DNA of 64,000 nt from Kitasatospora kifunensis (GCF_014203855.1 NZ_JACHJV010000001.1:2046001-2110000); one strand, 5' to 3'. Counted from the stretch's first letter, positions 17,078 through 28,144 are shown. Notes: generated by a model from the sequence alone, not told the origin. Translations and numbers: made by a program.

Positions 17078-17642
17078 CGGGCGCCGCGGGCTGCCGGCCT
17101 GGTTCGGCAGCCGGGCGCACTACGTGGGCGCCGGCGGGGCCGTGCTGGGCCTGGTGGTCTCACTGGCGGACGGGCTCGGCGCCCTGAGCGCGGCGGTGGT
17201 CGGCGGGCTGTACGCGGCGGGGGCCCTGGCGACGCTGGTGATCGCACCGCCACCCCCGCCGCCCCCACCGCCACCGCCTCCCCCACCGCCACCACCACCA
17301 CCGCACTCGGCACAGCTCCTGCGCGAGGAGCTGGCCACCCAGCGCGAGCGGCTGGCGCTGGCACGCTGGCCGGAGCCGGGCGCCGCGCAGGCGGAGCTGC
17401 TGCTTGAGCGGCTGACCGAGCGGCTCCCGCAGGACAGCGCCCCGGCGCCCACCGCGGCCGAGGAGCTGCGAGAGCTACGGGAGCTGGTGGACGCGGCGAC
17501 GACGGCGCTGGAGCAGTACGAGCGGGACCGCTCCTGGGCCCGCCTGGAGCCGGGCGACCCGGCACCGGAGGGGCGGTTCGCCGAGCGGCTGGGCTCCCTG
17601 CTGAGCCGCCTGGCCGCGCCCGCAGGCCAGCCCTCCGCGTAA
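17064..17642 (+). CDS. small membrane protein with a 19-residue polyproline tract
   Basis: A 192-residue protein starting at GTG 17064 inside the end of the VWA gene (14-base overlap). Two hydrophobic segments at about 21-38 and 40-60 form a membrane hairpin. A run of exactly 19 prolines (codons 17247-17303, mixed CCG, CCA, CCC, CCT) follows. The rest is a charged, probably coiled-coil cytosolic region with heptad-like Leu spacing (LREELATQRERLAL, EELRELRELVDAATTALEQY). Such a tract would stall ribosomes without EF-P and likely forms a stiff spacer. No family recognised. Operon position suggests a role with the VWA lipoprotein. Confidence 0.7.
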   Translation: MATSDGRRGLPAWFGSRAHYVGAGGAVLGLVVSLADGLGALSAAVVGGLYAAGALATLVIAPPPPPPPPPPPPPPPPPPPHSAQLLREELATQRERLALARWPEPGAAQAELLLERLTERLPQDSAPAPTAAEELRELRELVDAATTALEQYERDRSWARLEPGDPAPEGRFAERLGSLLSRLAAPAGQPSA

Positions 17643-17648
17643 CGGTGA

Positions 17649-17684
17649 GGAGCCGGCACCCCGCGTGCGCGGGATGCCGGCTCC
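17649..17684. terminator. bidirectional hairpin between convergent genes
   Basis: GGAGCCGGCA pairs with TGCCGGCTCC, extended inward by a CCCGCG/CGCGGG stem with one bulge, around a short loop. It lies seven bases after the polyproline gene and 14 bases before the end of the convergent small gene. Confidence 0.75.
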
Positions 17685-17697
17685 GTACGGTTGCGCG

Positions 17698-18003
17698 TCA
17701 ATGCGACGCCGAGTGCCGCTCCGCGCCGCGGTGCCGGTGGCCCTTGAGCTCGTGGCGGCCGATCTGCGCAGCGGTGTGGGCCCGCTCCTCCGGTGCCCGG
17801 CGCCCGCCGTGGCTGAAGGGTGCCTCGCCGGCCAGCGCCGCGTAGGTGCCGTAGCCGGCGGCGGCGATACCGCTCTTCGTCCCGGTGTGCAGCACCGGAC
17901 CGAACGGGCGGGGCTTGGCGCCCAACGCCATACCGCGGCGTTCCAGCAGGTCCTGGGTGCCGCGGCGGAGCTTGTCCGATTTGCCCGTCGCTCGCTTGGT
18001 CAT
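17698..18003 (-). CDS. small basic hypothetical protein
   Basis: A 101-residue, strongly basic protein that starts MTKRATGKSDKLRRGTQDLLE and ends in a His/Arg-rich tail (GRHELKGHRHRGAERH). The middle contains a Gly/Ala patch (GTKSGIAAAGYGTYAALAG). It has no signal peptide or clear membrane helix. The ATG at 18003 follows a GGGAGGCC box. Its length and codon use suit a real gene, and the flanking terminators leave it as its own unit, but I do not recognise a family and assign no function. Confidence 0.6.
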   Translation of the reverse strand: MTKRATGKSDKLRRGTQDLLERRGMALGAKPRPFGPVLHTGTKSGIAAAGYGTYAALAGEAPFSHGGRRAPEERAHTAAQIGRHELKGHRHRGAERHSASH

Positions 18004-18101
18004 GCCTGGCCTCCCATCCGTCTTTCTGTGATGGTATGTCCAGGTTCGCCAGCTTTCATCCGGCCAGCCCAGGACGGCCGGTATACGAGCCCCGGAGCGC
18101 C

Positions 18102-19559
18102 TCAGAACGGGAAGCGGCTACGCCCGTGCTGGATCGAGATCCACTTCAGCGTGGTGAAGGCCTCCACCGTGGACTCGCCGTTCAGCCGGCCCACCCCGGA
18201 GTTCTTCTCGCCGCCGAAGGGCACGATCGCCTCGTCGTGGATGGTGCCGTCGTTGACGTGGATCATGCCGGTCTCGATCCGCTTGGCCACCCGCACGCCG
18301 CGCTCCAGGTCGCCGGTGTGCACCGCGCCGCTGAGACCGAAGGGGGTGTCGTTGGCGAGCACCACCGCCTCGTCCTCGCCCTCGAAGGGCACCAGCAGCA
18401 CGACCGGGCCGAACAGCTCGCGCTGCAGGATGGGCGCGCCCTGGGCCACGTCGGTGAGCACCACCGGGGACATCAGGGTGCCCACCGTGCTGCCGCGCAG
18501 CAGCGCCCTCGCGCCGTCCGCAAGCGCCTGGTCGACCTGCGCGGTGAGCGCGTCGGCCTGGGTGGTGTTGATCAGCGGGCCGATCTGGGTGGCGGGGTCC
18601 TTGGGGTCGCCGACCGTGAGCGAGGCGACCTTGGCGACGAACTTCTCGGTGAACTCGGCCAGCACGCTGCGGTCGACCAGCACCCGGTTGGCCGCCATGC
18701 AGACCTGGCCCTGGTGCGCGAAGCGGCTGAACACCGCGGCGTCCACCGCGTAGTCGAGGTCGGCGTCGTCCAGCACGATCAGCGCGCTGTTGCCGCCCAG
18801 CTCCAGCACCGAGCGCTTGAAGTGCGAGGCGGCCACGGTGGCCACGTGCCGCCCGACCCGGTCGGAGCCGGTGAACGAGATCACCTTGGGCACCGGGTGC
18901 TCGATCAACGCGTCGCCGATCTCGGCGATGTCGGTGACCACCACGTTGAGCAGACCGGCCGGCAGCCCGGCCTCCTCGAAGATCTTGGCGAGCAGGGTGC
19001 CGCCGACGATCGGGGCGTCCTGGTGCGGCTTGAGGACCACGGCGTTGCCGAGTGCCAGCGCGGGTGCGACCGGCTTCATCGACAGGAAGAGCGGGAAGTT
19101 GAAGGGGCTGATCACGCCCACCACGCCGACCGGCAGCCGGTAGAGGCGGTTCTCCTTGCCGTCCACCGCCGAGGGCAGGATGCGGCCCTCGGGGCGCAGC
19201 GCCAGCTGCATCGCCTCGCGCAGCATCTCCTTGGTCAGCGAGAGCTCGAAGGCGGCCTTGAGGTGGGTGCCACCGAGCTCGGCGATGATCGTCTCGGTGA
19301 TCTCCTGCTCGCGCTCCTCGATGATCCGCAGGGCGCGTTCGAAGACCAGGCGGCGGGTGTAGGGGTTGGTCTGGGCCCACTCGCGCTGCGCGCGCTCGGC
19401 CGCCCGGTAGGCCTGGTCGACCTCGGCGACGGTGGCGACGGTGATCACCGCGAGTTTCTCGCCGTTGTACGGGTTGATGTCCACGATGTCCCAGGAGCCG
19501 CTGCCCGGGCGCCACTGGCCGTCGATGTACTGCAGGGCAAGGTCCGAAAAGTGAGACAC
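18102..19559 (-). CDS. NAD(P)-dependent aldehyde dehydrogenase (aromatic aldehyde type)
   Basis: Oxidises an aldehyde to the carboxylic acid; it most resembles the benzaldehyde/vanillin-type members. The 485 residues include the cofactor-binding region VVGVISPFNFPLFLSMKPVAPALA, the VVLKPHQDAPI strand, FTGSDRVGRHVA, the general-base Glu in VLELGGNSALIVL and the catalytic Cys in FAHQGQVCMAANR. GTG 19559 has an AAGGGGAG box upstream. It is a single-gene unit, 44 bases upstream of which ends the XRE regulator on the same strand. The natural substrate cannot be told from the sequence. Confidence 0.9.
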   Translation of the reverse strand: MSHFSDLALQYIDGQWRPGSGSWDIVDINPYNGEKLAVITVATVAEVDQAYRAAERAQREWAQTNPYTRRLVFERALRIIEEREQEITETIIAELGGTHLKAAFELSLTKEMLREAMQLALRPEGRILPSAVDGKENRLYRLPVGVVGVISPFNFPLFLSMKPVAPALALGNAVVLKPHQDAPIVGGTLLAKIFEEAGLPAGLLNVVVTDIAEIGDALIEHPVPKVISFTGSDRVGRHVATVAASHFKRSVLELGGNSALIVLDDADLDYAVDAAVFSRFAHQGQVCMAANRVLVDRSVLAEFTEKFVAKVASLTVGDPKDPATQIGPLINTTQADALTAQVDQALADGARALLRGSTVGTLMSPVVLTDVAQGAPILQRELFGPVVLLVPFEGEDEAVVLANDTPFGLSGAVHTGDLERGVRVAKRIETGMIHVNDGTIHDEAIVPFGGEKNSGVGRLNGESTVEAFTTLKWISIQHGRSRFPF

Positions 19560-19603
19560 CTGACTCCCCTTCAAAGCTGACTGGGGATCATCCTACTGAT
19601 ACG

Positions 19604-20476
19604 TCAGGCCTCTTGGAGCAAAGTCCTCAGAAGCTCTCGGCTGCCCTCGGGGCTCAGGCTGTCGGCCCGCAACCGCTCCAAGGTGTCCACGTATTCGGCC
19701 ACTTCGCGCGGCCGGTCCAGATAGAGCGCCGTGGTGAACTGCTCCAGGTAGACGACCGGGGCGAGGTCCGGCTCCTGGAAACCGAGCAGCGAGAAGGCCC
19801 CGCTCTCGGCGGCCCGCCCGTCGAAGCCCAGCGGCATCACCTGGAGTTCGAGCCACGGCAGCTCGGCCAGCTCCAGCAGCCGGGCCAGTTGACCGCGCAT
19901 CACCTCGGGCCCGCCGCACGGGCGGCGCAGCGCGGCCTCGTCGATCACGGTGACCAGGCGCGGCCCCGCCTCGCCGGCCAACAGCCGCTGGCGGCGCAGC
20001 CGCACCGCGACCCGGCGCTCGATCTCCTCCTGCGGGGCGCCCTGCGCGCCGAGCCCGATCACCGCGCGGGCGTACTGCTCGGTCTGCAGCAGGCCGGGGA
20101 CGAGCTGCACCTCGTAGCTGGAGATGGTGCCAGCCGCCTCCTCGAAGCCCAGGTAGGTCTGGAACCAGCCGGGCACCACGTCGGCGTAGGCGTGCCACCA
20201 GGGAGTGGCGTTGGCGGCGCGGACCATCGAGAGCAACTCGGCCCGCTGGTCGGGGCCGGTGACGCCGTAGAGGGTGAGCAGGTCCGCGACGTCGCGCTCC
20301 TTGAAGCTGACCCGCCCCAGCTCCATCCGCCCGATCTTGGACTCGGAGGCGCGGATCTCGTAGCCGGCGTCCTCCCGGCTGACGCCCTGGGCCTCGCGCA
20401 GTCGGCGCAGTTGGGAACCGAGCAGCAGCCGGCGGACCGTCACCCCACTGCCGGTCTGACCGGTGCCCCCGCTCAT
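19604..20476 (-). CDS. XRE-family regulator with DUF5753 domain
   Basis: A 290-residue protein with an N-terminal helix-turn-helix (about 16-72: LGSQLRRLREAQGVSREDAGYEIRAS, SKIGRMELGR). A C-terminal DUF5753 (Scr1-associated) domain follows, recognised from WFQTYLGFEEAAGTISSYEVQLVPGLLQTEQYARAV and VMPLGFDGRAAESGAFSLLGF. Streptomycetes carry dozens of these, often paired with a small DUF397 protein. No DUF397 partner is adjacent here, which is a little unusual. The ATG at 20476 has a good AGAGGAG box. The gene could be co-transcribed with the aldehyde dehydrogenase downstream. Confidence 0.88.
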   Translation of the reverse strand: MSGGTGQTGSGVTVRRLLLGSQLRRLREAQGVSREDAGYEIRASESKIGRMELGRVSFKERDVADLLTLYGVTGPDQRAELLSMVRAANATPWWHAYADVVPGWFQTYLGFEEAAGTISSYEVQLVPGLLQTEQYARAVIGLGAQGAPQEEIERRVAVRLRRQRLLAGEAGPRLVTVIDEAALRRPCGGPEVMRGQLARLLELAELPWLELQVMPLGFDGRAAESGAFSLLGFQEPDLAPVVYLEQFTTALYLDRPREVAEYVDTLERLRADSLSPEGSRELLRTLLQEA

Positions 20477-20622
20477 CGCCCTGCTCCTCTCCGCGTGCCG
20501 TTCCGGGCCGCAGTCTGCCATGTAGCACGGACACAAAGCACCAGATGGAACCTGTGAGTTCCCCCAGGCGTCCAACCGCGGCCCGACGAATCGTCAGTTT
20601 TCTCCAAGGAGTTGAGTCCGCG

Positions 20623-21687
20623 ATGACCTGGCGTCCTTCTCGTTCGGTACCCGCCGTGCTGTTGCTGGCCACCACCCTGGCCGGCTGCGGCCTGGCGCCG
20701 GCCGACGAGCACCTCGCGATCACACCAGGCGTGACCGCACCGGCAGCGACGGCGAGCCCGAGCGGCCCTGCCCTGGCGCAGGCCGAGGCGGTGGCCCGGT
20801 CCTGGACGGGCTCCGCCGCGGCAAAGTACTGGCACCAGGCCTACGACCCGCTGGACGTGCCGGGCCTCTGGCTGCCGCCGGGTGGCTTCCGCAGCCCGGC
20901 CGACGCCAACGCCTACCGGGCCGGCGAGTTGGACCTGCGCGCCACGCTTCCCTACACCCCCGCGACCGGCACGGTGCGCTGGGCGGACGGCTCGACCGGC
21001 ACACTGCCGCTGGTGCCGATCGCCCAACTGATCAGGAACCCACCCAGTGCGCAGCACTGTGCGCCGGGCGAGGACTGCGCCCTGCCGCCGATCGCCCCGC
21101 ACCCGACCTGTGCGCCGAACGAGTCCTGCGCCGCGCCGATCGCCCCGGCCCCGAGCCGATCCGCCGGCTGCCCGAGCCACCAGTGCCCCAGCTGGCTCGT
21201 CGTCACGGCCGTCGCACCGGGCACCCGCGAGGTGGACACCAGCCGGGGCCAGGCGACCATCCCGGTCTGGCAGCTCACCGTGGAGGGCTACCAGAGCCCG
21301 TTCACCTTTCCCGCCGTCACCCGTACTCCCGGCCCATCGCTGCCACCGCCCAGCGGCCCGCCCGTCATCCCGGGCCTGGCGCCCGTGGAGGGCTGGACGG
21401 CGCTGTCGCCCGACGGGCTCACCCTGAGCGCCCACGAGGAGGCCGGCGGCTGCGACCAGGCGCTGCCCGGCCAGGTCTACGAGACGGACTCGGTGGTCGT
21501 GCTGATCGGGCAGCGCACCATCACCACGGGCGACCAGGCCTGCCCCGCCGACCTGGCCTCCGCCCCCGCCGACTTCCGCCTCTCGCACCCCCTCGGCTCC
21601 CGCGACGTACTGGACGCGGCCACCGGCCGGCCGATCCCCCGCACCCTGGTGCAGCCCGGCGGCCCGATGGGCTCCCCTGCCTCGTGA
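20623..21687 (+). CDS. exported lipoprotein of unknown function, Cys-rich middle
   Basis: A 354-residue protein with a lipoprotein signal ending in the lipobox LAGC. The ATG at 20623 follows AAGGAG at good spacing. An in-frame ATG at 20545 is less likely because the signal peptide would start 26 residues in. The mature part carries several short Cys-Pro-rich stretches (AQHCAPGEDCALPP, HPTCAPNESCAAP, AGCPSHQC) that may form surface disulfides, and a later VEGWTALSPDGLTL segment. I do not recognise a family. It is divergent from the XRE regulator. Confidence 0.7.
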   Translation: MTWRPSRSVPAVLLLATTLAGCGLAPADEHLAITPGVTAPAATASPSGPALAQAEAVARSWTGSAAAKYWHQAYDPLDVPGLWLPPGGFRSPADANAYRAGELDLRATLPYTPATGTVRWADGSTGTLPLVPIAQLIRNPPSAQHCAPGEDCALPPIAPHPTCAPNESCAAPIAPAPSRSAGCPSHQCPSWLVVTAVAPGTREVDTSRGQATIPVWQLTVEGYQSPFTFPAVTRTPGPSLPPPSGPPVIPGLAPVEGWTALSPDGLTLSAHEEAGGCDQALPGQVYETDSVVVLIGQRTITTGDQACPADLASAPADFRLSHPLGSRDVLDAATGRPIPRTLVQPGGPMGSPAS

Positions 21688-21716
21688 CCCTTGGAGCGAC
21701 CGGCCCGAGGAACGCC

Positions 21717-21760
21717 GACGGCGCCTGCCCCCAACGGTCGGGGAGTGGGCAGGCGCCGTC
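21717..21760. terminator. bidirectional hairpin between lipoprotein gene and gltD
   Basis: GACGGCGCCTGCCC (21717-21730) pairs perfectly with 21747-21760 around a 16-base loop, between two convergent genes. Confidence 0.75.
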
Positions 21761-21865
21761 GTTCGTGCTCCGCTGAGGACCGGCGGCTCTGACGGGTCAG
21801 CGGGTTGGTGCGGCCCGGAGATCCGGGCGGTGTGCGGGAGGGTTTCCCGGTGTGGCTCTTGGGCG

Positions 21866-23395
21866 TCAGACCACCAACGGGCGGTCGGTGGGCCTGATCG
21901 GGGCGGGCAGCGGGGTCTTGCCGCCCAGGTAGGCGTCGACCGCGGCGGCGGCCGAGCGGCCCTCGGCGATCGCCCAGACGATCAGCGACTGACCGCGGCC
22001 CGCGTCACCGCAGACGTAGACGCCATCGACGTTGGTGGCGAACTTGCCGTCCCGGGCCACATTACCCCGAGCGTCCAGCTCGACGCCCAACTGCTCGACG
22101 AGGCCGTTCTTCACATCGGTCCCGGTGAAGCCCATCGCCAGGGTGACCAGCTGCGCGGGGATGGCGCGCTCGGTGCCGGGCACCGGCTCGAACCGGCCGT
22201 CCTTGAACTCCACCTCCACCATGTGCAGTTCGGCCACGTTGCCGTTCTCGTCGCCGGTGAAGTGGGTGGTGTTCACGGAGTAGACCCGTCCCTCCTTGCC
22301 CGCCTCCGGCGAGGAGGGTCCCTCTGCCTGGCTGCCCGCCGTCTTCGTCTCTCGGACGTAGATGGCCTCCTCGTGCGCGGAGGTGACCTTGTAGGTCATC
22401 GGCATGGTCGGCCACGGCTGGTGGCCGGGGCGCTCGTCGCCGGGGCGCGGCATGATCTCCAGCTGGGTGACCGAGGCCGCCCCCTGGCGCAGCGCGGTGC
22501 CCAGGCAGTCGGCGCCGGTGTCGCCGCCGCCGATCACGATGACGTGCTTGCCCTTGGCGCTGATCGGGGCCTCGACGTAGTCGCCCTCCTGGACCTTGTT
22601 GGCCAGCGGCAGGTACTCCATCGCCTGGTGGATGCCCGCCAGCTCGCGCCCGGGCACCGGCAGGTCGCGCGCGGTGGTGGCACCGGCGGCGACCACCACC
22701 GCGTCGAAGCGCTCGCGCAGCTGCTGGCCGGTCAGGTCGGAGCCGATCTCCACCCCGGTGCGGAACCGGGTGCCCTCCGCGCGCATCTGCTCGATGCGGC
22801 GGTTGATGTGGCGCTTCTCCATCTTGAACTCGGGGATGCCGTACCGCAGCAGGCCGCCGATCCGGTCGGCCCGCTCGTAGACCACGACCGTGTGCCCGGC
22901 GCGGGTGAGCTGCTGGGCGGCGGCGAGCCCGGCCGGGCCCGAGCCGACCACGGCCACCGTCTTGCCGGACAGCCGCTCGGGGGCCTGCGGGCGGACCCCG
23001 CCGTTGTCCCAGGCCTTGTCGATGACGGTGACCTCGACGTTCTTGATGGTCACCGCGTCCTGGTTGATCCCCAGCACGCAGGCAGACTCGCACGGCGCGG
23101 GGCACAGCCGCCCGGTGAACTCCGGGAAGTTGTTGGTCGCGTGCAGCCGCTCGATCGCCCCGGACCAGTCGTCCCGGAAGGCGAGGTCGTTCCACTCGGG
23201 GATCAGGTTCCCCAGCGGGCAGCCGTTGTGGCAGAACGGAATGCCGCAGTCCATGCAGCGCCCGGCCTGCTTGCTGATGATCGGCAGCAGGCTGCGCTCG
23301 ACGTAGACCTCGTTCCAGTCCCGCAGTCGCACGTCCACCGGACGGCGCTCGGCGAGCTGCTTCTGGGTGGTCAGGAAGCCCTTGGGGTCAGCCAT
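21866..23395 (-). CDS. gltD: glutamate synthase, small (beta) subunit
   Basis: NADPH-oxidising subunit that feeds electrons to the large subunit for glutamine plus 2-oxoglutarate to two glutamate. The 509 residues begin with an Fe-S adrenodoxin-reductase-like region: [20 protein letters not shown] and [13 protein letters not shown] carry the cluster cysteines. Two dinucleotide sites follow, [17 protein letters not shown] for FAD and [18 protein letters not shown] for NADPH, with the final [21 protein letters not shown]. The ATG at 23395 overlaps the gltB stop by eight bases, so translation is coupled. The gene lies downstream of gltB, the usual order. Confidence 0.96.
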   Translation of the reverse strand: MADPKGFLTTQKQLAERRPVDVRLRDWNEVYVERSLLPIISKQAGRCMDCGIPFCHNGCPLGNLIPEWNDLAFRDDWSGAIERLHATNNFPEFTGRLCPAPCESACVLGINQDAVTIKNVEVTVIDKAWDNGGVRPQAPERLSGKTVAVVGSGPAGLAAAQQLTRAGHTVVVYERADRIGGLLRYGIPEFKMEKRHINRRIEQMRAEGTRFRTGVEIGSDLTGQQLRERFDAVVVAAGATTARDLPVPGRELAGIHQAMEYLPLANKVQEGDYVEAPISAKGKHVIVIGGGDTGADCLGTALRQGAASVTQLEIMPRPGDERPGHQPWPTMPMTYKVTSAHEEAIYVRETKTAGSQAEGPSSPEAGKEGRVYSVNTTHFTGDENGNVAELHMVEVEFKDGRFEPVPGTERAIPAQLVTLAMGFTGTDVKNGLVEQLGVELDARGNVARDGKFATNVDGVYVCGDAGRGQSLIVWAIAEGRSAAAAVDAYLGGKTPLPAPIRPTDRPLVV

Positions 23396-26300
23396 GTGCC
23401 GCCTCCATCATCTTGCGAGTGGTCTCGGACTCGGAGAGTCCATCGCGCTGCGCGGCGTCCTTGGCGGCGAGCACTGCCTTGTAGTCGGTGGGCATGATCT
23501 TGGAGAAGCGGGAGACCCCGCTGCCCCAGTCGGCCAGCAGCTCGGCGGCGATCGTCGAGCCGGTCTCCTCGTAGTGCTGCTGCACGGTCTCGCGCAGCCA
23601 CTCGCGGTCCGCGGCGTCCGGCGCCTCGATGCCGACCATGCCGCCGTTGACATTGGCCGGACGCAGGTCCAGGACGTAACCGATGCCGCCGGACATGCCC
23701 GCGGCCAGGTTGCGCCCGGTGGCGCCGAGCACCACGACCCGACCGCCGGTCATGTACTCCAGGCCGTGGTCACCCACGCCCTCCACCACCAGGGTGGCGC
23801 CGGAGTTGCGCACCGCGAACCGCTCACCGGCCTTGCCACGCAGGTGGATCCGGCCGCTGGTGGCGCCGTAGCCGATGGTGTTGCCGGCGATCACGTGGGC
23901 GCCGGCGTCCGCGCCGATCGCCGCCGCGTCGCGGGCCGGACGGACCACCAGCACGCCACCGGACAGGCCCTTGCCGACGTAGTCGTTGGCGTCGCCCTCC
24001 AGCCGCAGCGTGATGCCGCGGGGCACGAAGGCGCCGAACGACTGGCCGGCGCTGCCGGTGAAGGTGACGTCGATGGTCCCCTCCGGCAGGCCCTCGCCGC
24101 GGTAGCGCTTGGTCACCTCGTGGCCCAGCATGGTGCCGACCGTGCGGTTGACGTTGCGGATCGGCAGCTGGATGCGGACCGCCTCACCGCGCTCCAGGGC
24201 GTCCTCGGCCAGCTCGATCAGCTGGTTGTCGAGCGCCTTGTCCAGCGCGTGGTCCTGCGTGGTGGTGCGGTGCCGGGCCGCGCCCTCGGGCAGCTCGGGG
24301 ACGTGGAAGAGCGGGGCCAGGTCGAGCCCGGCGGCCTTCCAGTGGTTGATGGCCGCGGTGGCGTCGATGTGCTCGGCGTGGCCGACCGCCTCCTCGATCG
24401 AGCGCAAGCCCAGCTCGGCGAGGAGCTCGCGAACCTCCTCGGCGATGAACTCGAAGAAGTTGACCACGAATTCGGGCTTGCCGGAGAAGCGCTCGCGCAG
24501 CACCGGGTTCTGCGTGGCGACGCCGACCGGGCAGGTGTCCAGGTGGCAGACACGCATCATGACGCAGCCGGAGACCACCAGGGGCGCGGTCGCGAAACCG
24601 AACTCCTCGGCGCCCAGCAGGGCGGCGATCACCACGTCGCGCCCGGTCTTGAGCTGACCGTCGGTCTGCACCACGATCCGGTCGCGCAGACCGTTGAGCA
24701 GCAGGGTCTGCTGGGTCTCGGCCAGGCCGAGCTCCCAGGGGCCGCCCGCGTGCTTGAGCGAGGTGAGGGGGGAGGCGCCGGTGCCGCCGTCGTGGCCCGA
24801 GACCAGCACCACGTCCGCGTGCGCCTTGGAGACGCCGGCCGCCACCGTGCCGACGCCGACCTCGGAGACCAGCTTCACGTGGATGCGGGCAACCGGGTTG
24901 GCGTTCTTCAGGTCGTGGATCAGCTGGGCCAGATCCTCGATGGAGTAGATGTCGTGGTGCGGCGGCGGCGAGATCAGGCCCACGCCCGGGGTCGAGTGCC
25001 GGGTCCTGGCCACCCACGGGTAGACCTTGTGGCCCGGCAGCTGACCGCCCTCACCGGGCTTGGCGCCCTGGGCCATCTTGATCTGGATGTCGTCGGCGTT
25101 GACCAGGTACTCGGAGGTGACGCCGAACCGGCCCGAGGCGACCTGCTTGATCGCCGAGCGGCGGGCCGGGTCGTACAGGCGCTCCGGGTCCTCGCCGCCC
25201 TCACCGGTGTTGGACTTGCCGCCCAGCTGGTTCATCGCGATGGCCAGCGTCTCGTGCGCCTCCATCGAGATGGAGCCGTACGACATCGCGCCGGTGGAGA
25301 AGCGCTTGACGATCTCCGAGACCGGCTCGACCTCGTCGATCGAGATCGGCGCGCGGCCCTGGCCGTCCAGCTTGAACAGACCACGCAGCGTCATCAGCCG
25401 CTCGGACTGCTCGTTCACCCGCTCGGTGTACTGCTTGAAGATGTCGTAGCGGCGGTTGCGGGTGGAGTGCTGCAGGCGGAAGACGGTGTCCGGGTCGAAC
25501 AGGTGCGGCTCGCCCTCGCGCCGCCACTGGTACTCGCCGCCGATCTCCAGCGCGCGGTGCGCGGCGGCGATGCCGGAGGCCGGGTAGGCCTTGGCGTGCC
25601 GGGCGGCCACCTCGCGGGCGATCTCGTCCAGGCCGATGCCGCCGAGCTTGCTGGTGGTACCGGTGAAGTAGGCGTCCACCGTCTCCTGGGAGAGGCCGAT
25701 CGCCTCGAAGACCTGGGCGCCGCGGTAGGAGGCGACGGTGGAGATGCCCATCTTGGACATCACCTTCAGCACGCCCTTGCCGAGCGCCTTGATCAGGTTG
25801 CGGATCGCCTGCTCCGGCTCGACACCGGTCAGGAAGGTGCCCTGGGCGAGCAGGTCCTCGACCGACTCCATGGCCAGGTAGGGGTTGATCGCACCGGCGC
25901 CGTAACCGATCAGCAGCGCCACGTGGTGCACCTCGCGCACGTCGCCGGCCTCCACGAGGAGCGAGATCCGGGTGCGCTGCTTGGTGCGGATCAGGTGGTG
26001 GTGGACCGCGGAGGTGAGCAGCAGCGAGGGGATCGGCGCGTGCTCGGCGTCCGAGTGCCGGTCGGAGAGCACCAGGATCCGGGCACCGTCGGCGATCGCC
26101 GCGTCCGCCTCGGCCGCGATGGCCGCAAGCCGCGCGGCCAGCGCCTGCCCGCCGCCGGAGACCTTGTAGAGGCCGGAGAGCGTGACCGCCTTCAGGCCCG
26201 GCTGGTCGCCGTCGGCGTTGATGTGGATCAGCTTGGCCAGCTCGTCGTTGTCGATCACCGGGAACGGCATCCCGACCGAGCGGCAGGAGGCGGCCTCGGC

Positions 26301-28001
26301 CGCCAGCAGGTTGCCCTCGGGGCCGAGGTTGCTCAGCAGGGAGGTGACCAGCTCCTCGCGGATCGCGTCCAGCGGCGGGTTGGTGACCTGCGCGAAGAGC
26401 TGCACGAAGTAGTCGAAGAGCAGCCGGGGCTTCTCGGACAGCGCGGCGATCGGCGAGTCGGTGCCCATCGAACCGAGCGCCTCACCACCGGTCTTGGCCA
26501 TCGGCGCCAGGATGACCCGCAGCTCCTCCTCGGTGTAGCCGAAGGTCTGCTGGCGGCGCGTCACCGAGGCGTGGGTGTGCGCGATGTGCTCGCGCTCGGG
26601 CAGCTTGGAGAGCTGGATCTGCCCGGCCGCCACCCACTCCGCGTACGGGTGCTCGGCGGCGAGCGCGGACTTGATCTCCTCGTCCGCGACGATCCGGTGC
26701 TGCTCGGTGTCGACCAGGAACATCCGGCCCGGCTGCAGCCGGCCCTTCTCGACCACCTTCTCCTGCGGCAGGTCGAGCACGCCGACCTCGGAGGAGAGCA
26801 CCACCAGGCCGTCCTCGGTGATCCAGTACCGGGCCGGGCGCAAGCCGTTGCGGTCCAGTACGGCGCCGATCTGGGTGCCGTCGGTGAAGGTGACGCAGGC
26901 CGGGCCGTCCCAGGGCTCCATCAGGTTGGAGTTGTACTGGTAGAAGGCGCGCCGGGCCGGGTCCATGGTGGCGTGGTTCTCCCAGGCCTCCGGGATCATC
27001 ATCAGCACCGAGTGCGGCAGCGAGCGGCCGCCGAGGTGGAGCAGCTCCAGGACCTCGTCGAAGGAGGCCGAGTCGGAGTGGTCGGGGGTGCAGATCGGGA
27101 AGATCCGGCTGAGGTCCTGGCCGTTGCGGTTGGCCGGGATCAGGTCGGTGACCAGCTGCGACTCGCGCGCACTCATCCAGTTCCGGTTGCCCTTGACGGT
27201 GTTGATCTCACCGTTGTGCGCGACGAACCGGTAGGGGTGGGCGAGCGGCCAGCTCGGGAAGGTGTTGGTGGAGAAGCGCGAGTGGATCAGGCCGATCGCG
27301 GAGGCGTAGAGCCGGTCCGACAGGTCGGGGAAGAACGGCTCCAACTGCCCGGTGGTGAGCATGCCCTTGTAGACGATGGTGCGGGCGGAGAGCGAGGGGA
27401 AGTACACCCCGGCCTCACGCTCGGCGCGCTTGCGCACCACGAAGGCGATCCGGTCCAGCTCCAGGCCCGCCTTGCCGTCCCCGGCCAAGAAGACCTGCCG
27501 GAAGCGCGGCATCACCGAGCGGGCGGTGGCGCCCAACAGGTCCGGGGCGGTGGGGACTTCACGCCAGCCGAGGACGGTCAGGCCCTCCTCGTCGGCGATC
27601 CGCTCGACCTGGGCCACCGCGGCGGCATCCGCCGCGTCCTCGTCGGGCAGGAAGGCGATGCCCACCGCGTACTGGCCGGCGGCCGGCAGCTCGAAGGCCG
27701 TGTTGGCGCGCAGGAAGGCGTCCGGGATCTGGGTCAGGATGCCCGCGCCGTCACCGGAGTCCGGCTCGGCACCGGTGGCACCACGGTGCTCCAGGTTGCG
27801 CAGCACGGTCAGTGCCTGCTCGACGATGGCGTGGTCGGCGATGCCGGTCAGCGTGGCGACGAAGCCGACGCCGCAGGCGTCGTGCTCGTTTCGTGGGTCG
27901 TACAGGCCCTGAGCTGCAGGTCGCGCATCCGGAACGAGCGCATACGGGGAGCGGCTGCTGCCCTGGGGCTCGTTGGCGGAGTGCATGGATGCAGACAGCA
28001 T
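23388..28001 (-). CDS. gltB: glutamate synthase, large (alpha) subunit
   Basis: Central nitrogen-assimilation enzyme: glutamine amide nitrogen is transferred to 2-oxoglutarate. ATG 28001 has a GGGAGAG box and gives 1537 residues. The class II amidotransferase nucleophile is Cys43 in [14 protein letters not shown]; the preceding 42 residues would be removed as propeptide. The FMN/synthase domain shows [50 protein letters not shown] and the [3Fe-4S] cysteines in [21 protein letters not shown]. The C-terminal GXGXG beta-helix reads [18 protein letters not shown]. The long gene has an equally long open antisense frame, a GC-bias artefact. It is the first gene of the gltBD operon, with a 421-base upstream region. 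Confidence 0.97.
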   Translation of the reverse strand: MLSASMHSANEPQGSSRSPYALVPDARPAAQGLYDPRNEHDACGVGFVATLTGIADHAIVEQALTVLRNLEHRGATGAEPDSGDGAGILTQIPDAFLRANTAFELPAAGQYAVGIAFLPDEDAADAAAVAQVERIADEEGLTVLGWREVPTAPDLLGATARSVMPRFRQVFLAGDGKAGLELDRIAFVVRKRAEREAGVYFPSLSARTIVYKGMLTTGQLEPFFPDLSDRLYASAIGLIHSRFSTNTFPSWPLAHPYRFVAHNGEINTVKGNRNWMSARESQLVTDLIPANRNGQDLSRIFPICTPDHSDSASFDEVLELLHLGGRSLPHSVLMMIPEAWENHATMDPARRAFYQYNSNLMEPWDGPACVTFTDGTQIGAVLDRNGLRPARYWITEDGLVVLSSEVGVLDLPQEKVVEKGRLQPGRMFLVDTEQHRIVADEEIKSALAAEHPYAEWVAAGQIQLSKLPEREHIAHTHASVTRRQQTFGYTEEELRVILAPMAKTGGEALGSMGTDSPIAALSEKPRLLFDYFVQLFAQVTNPPLDAIREELVTSLLSNLGPEGNLLAAEAASCRSVGMPFPVIDNDELAKLIHINADGDQPGLKAVTLSGLYKVSGGGQALAARLAAIAAEADAAIADGARILVLSDRHSDAEHAPIPSLLLTSAVHHHLIRTKQRTRISLLVEAGDVREVHHVALLIGYGAGAINPYLAMESVEDLLAQGTFLTGVEPEQAIRNLIKALGKGVLKVMSKMGISTVASYRGAQVFEAIGLSQETVDAYFTGTTSKLGGIGLDEIAREVAARHAKAYPASGIAAAHRALEIGGEYQWRREGEPHLFDPDTVFRLQHSTRNRRYDIFKQYTERVNEQSERLMTLRGLFKLDGQGRAPISIDEVEPVSEIVKRFSTGAMSYGSISMEAHETLAIAMNQLGGKSNTGEGGEDPERLYDPARRSAIKQVASGRFGVTSEYLVNADDIQIKMAQGAKPGEGGQLPGHKVYPWVARTRHSTPGVGLISPPPHHDIYSIEDLAQLIHDLKNANPVARIHVKLVSEVGVGTVAAGVSKAHADVVLVSGHDGGTGASPLTSLKHAGGPWELGLAETQQTLLLNGLRDRIVVQTDGQLKTGRDVVIAALLGAEEFGFATAPLVVSGCVMMRVCHLDTCPVGVATQNPVLRERFSGKPEFVVNFFEFIAEEVRELLAELGLRSIEEAVGHAEHIDATAAINHWKAAGLDLAPLFHVPELPEGAARHRTTTQDHALDKALDNQLIELAEDALERGEAVRIQLPIRNVNRTVGTMLGHEVTKRYRGEGLPEGTIDVTFTGSAGQSFGAFVPRGITLRLEGDANDYVGKGLSGGVLVVRPARDAAAIGADAGAHVIAGNTIGYGATSGRIHLRGKAGERFAVRNSGATLVVEGVGDHGLEYMTGGRVVVLGATGRNLAAGMSGGIGYVLDLRPANVNGGMVGIEAPDAADREWLRETVQQHYEETGSTIAAELLADWGSGVSRFSKIMPTDYKAVLAAKDAAQRDGLSESETTRKMMEAAHG

Positions 28002-28144
28002 CGGCTCTCCCGTCGTCGTCTTGGCATGAGGGGCACCTCCCGGCCGATGGCCGGAGGAGCGGTGGTGCAACAGGGACGACGTTGGCCCTCTGCGATTTCG
28101 TGCAGGTTACATGATGCGGCAAATCCCGGGAAGTGGAATCTTGC

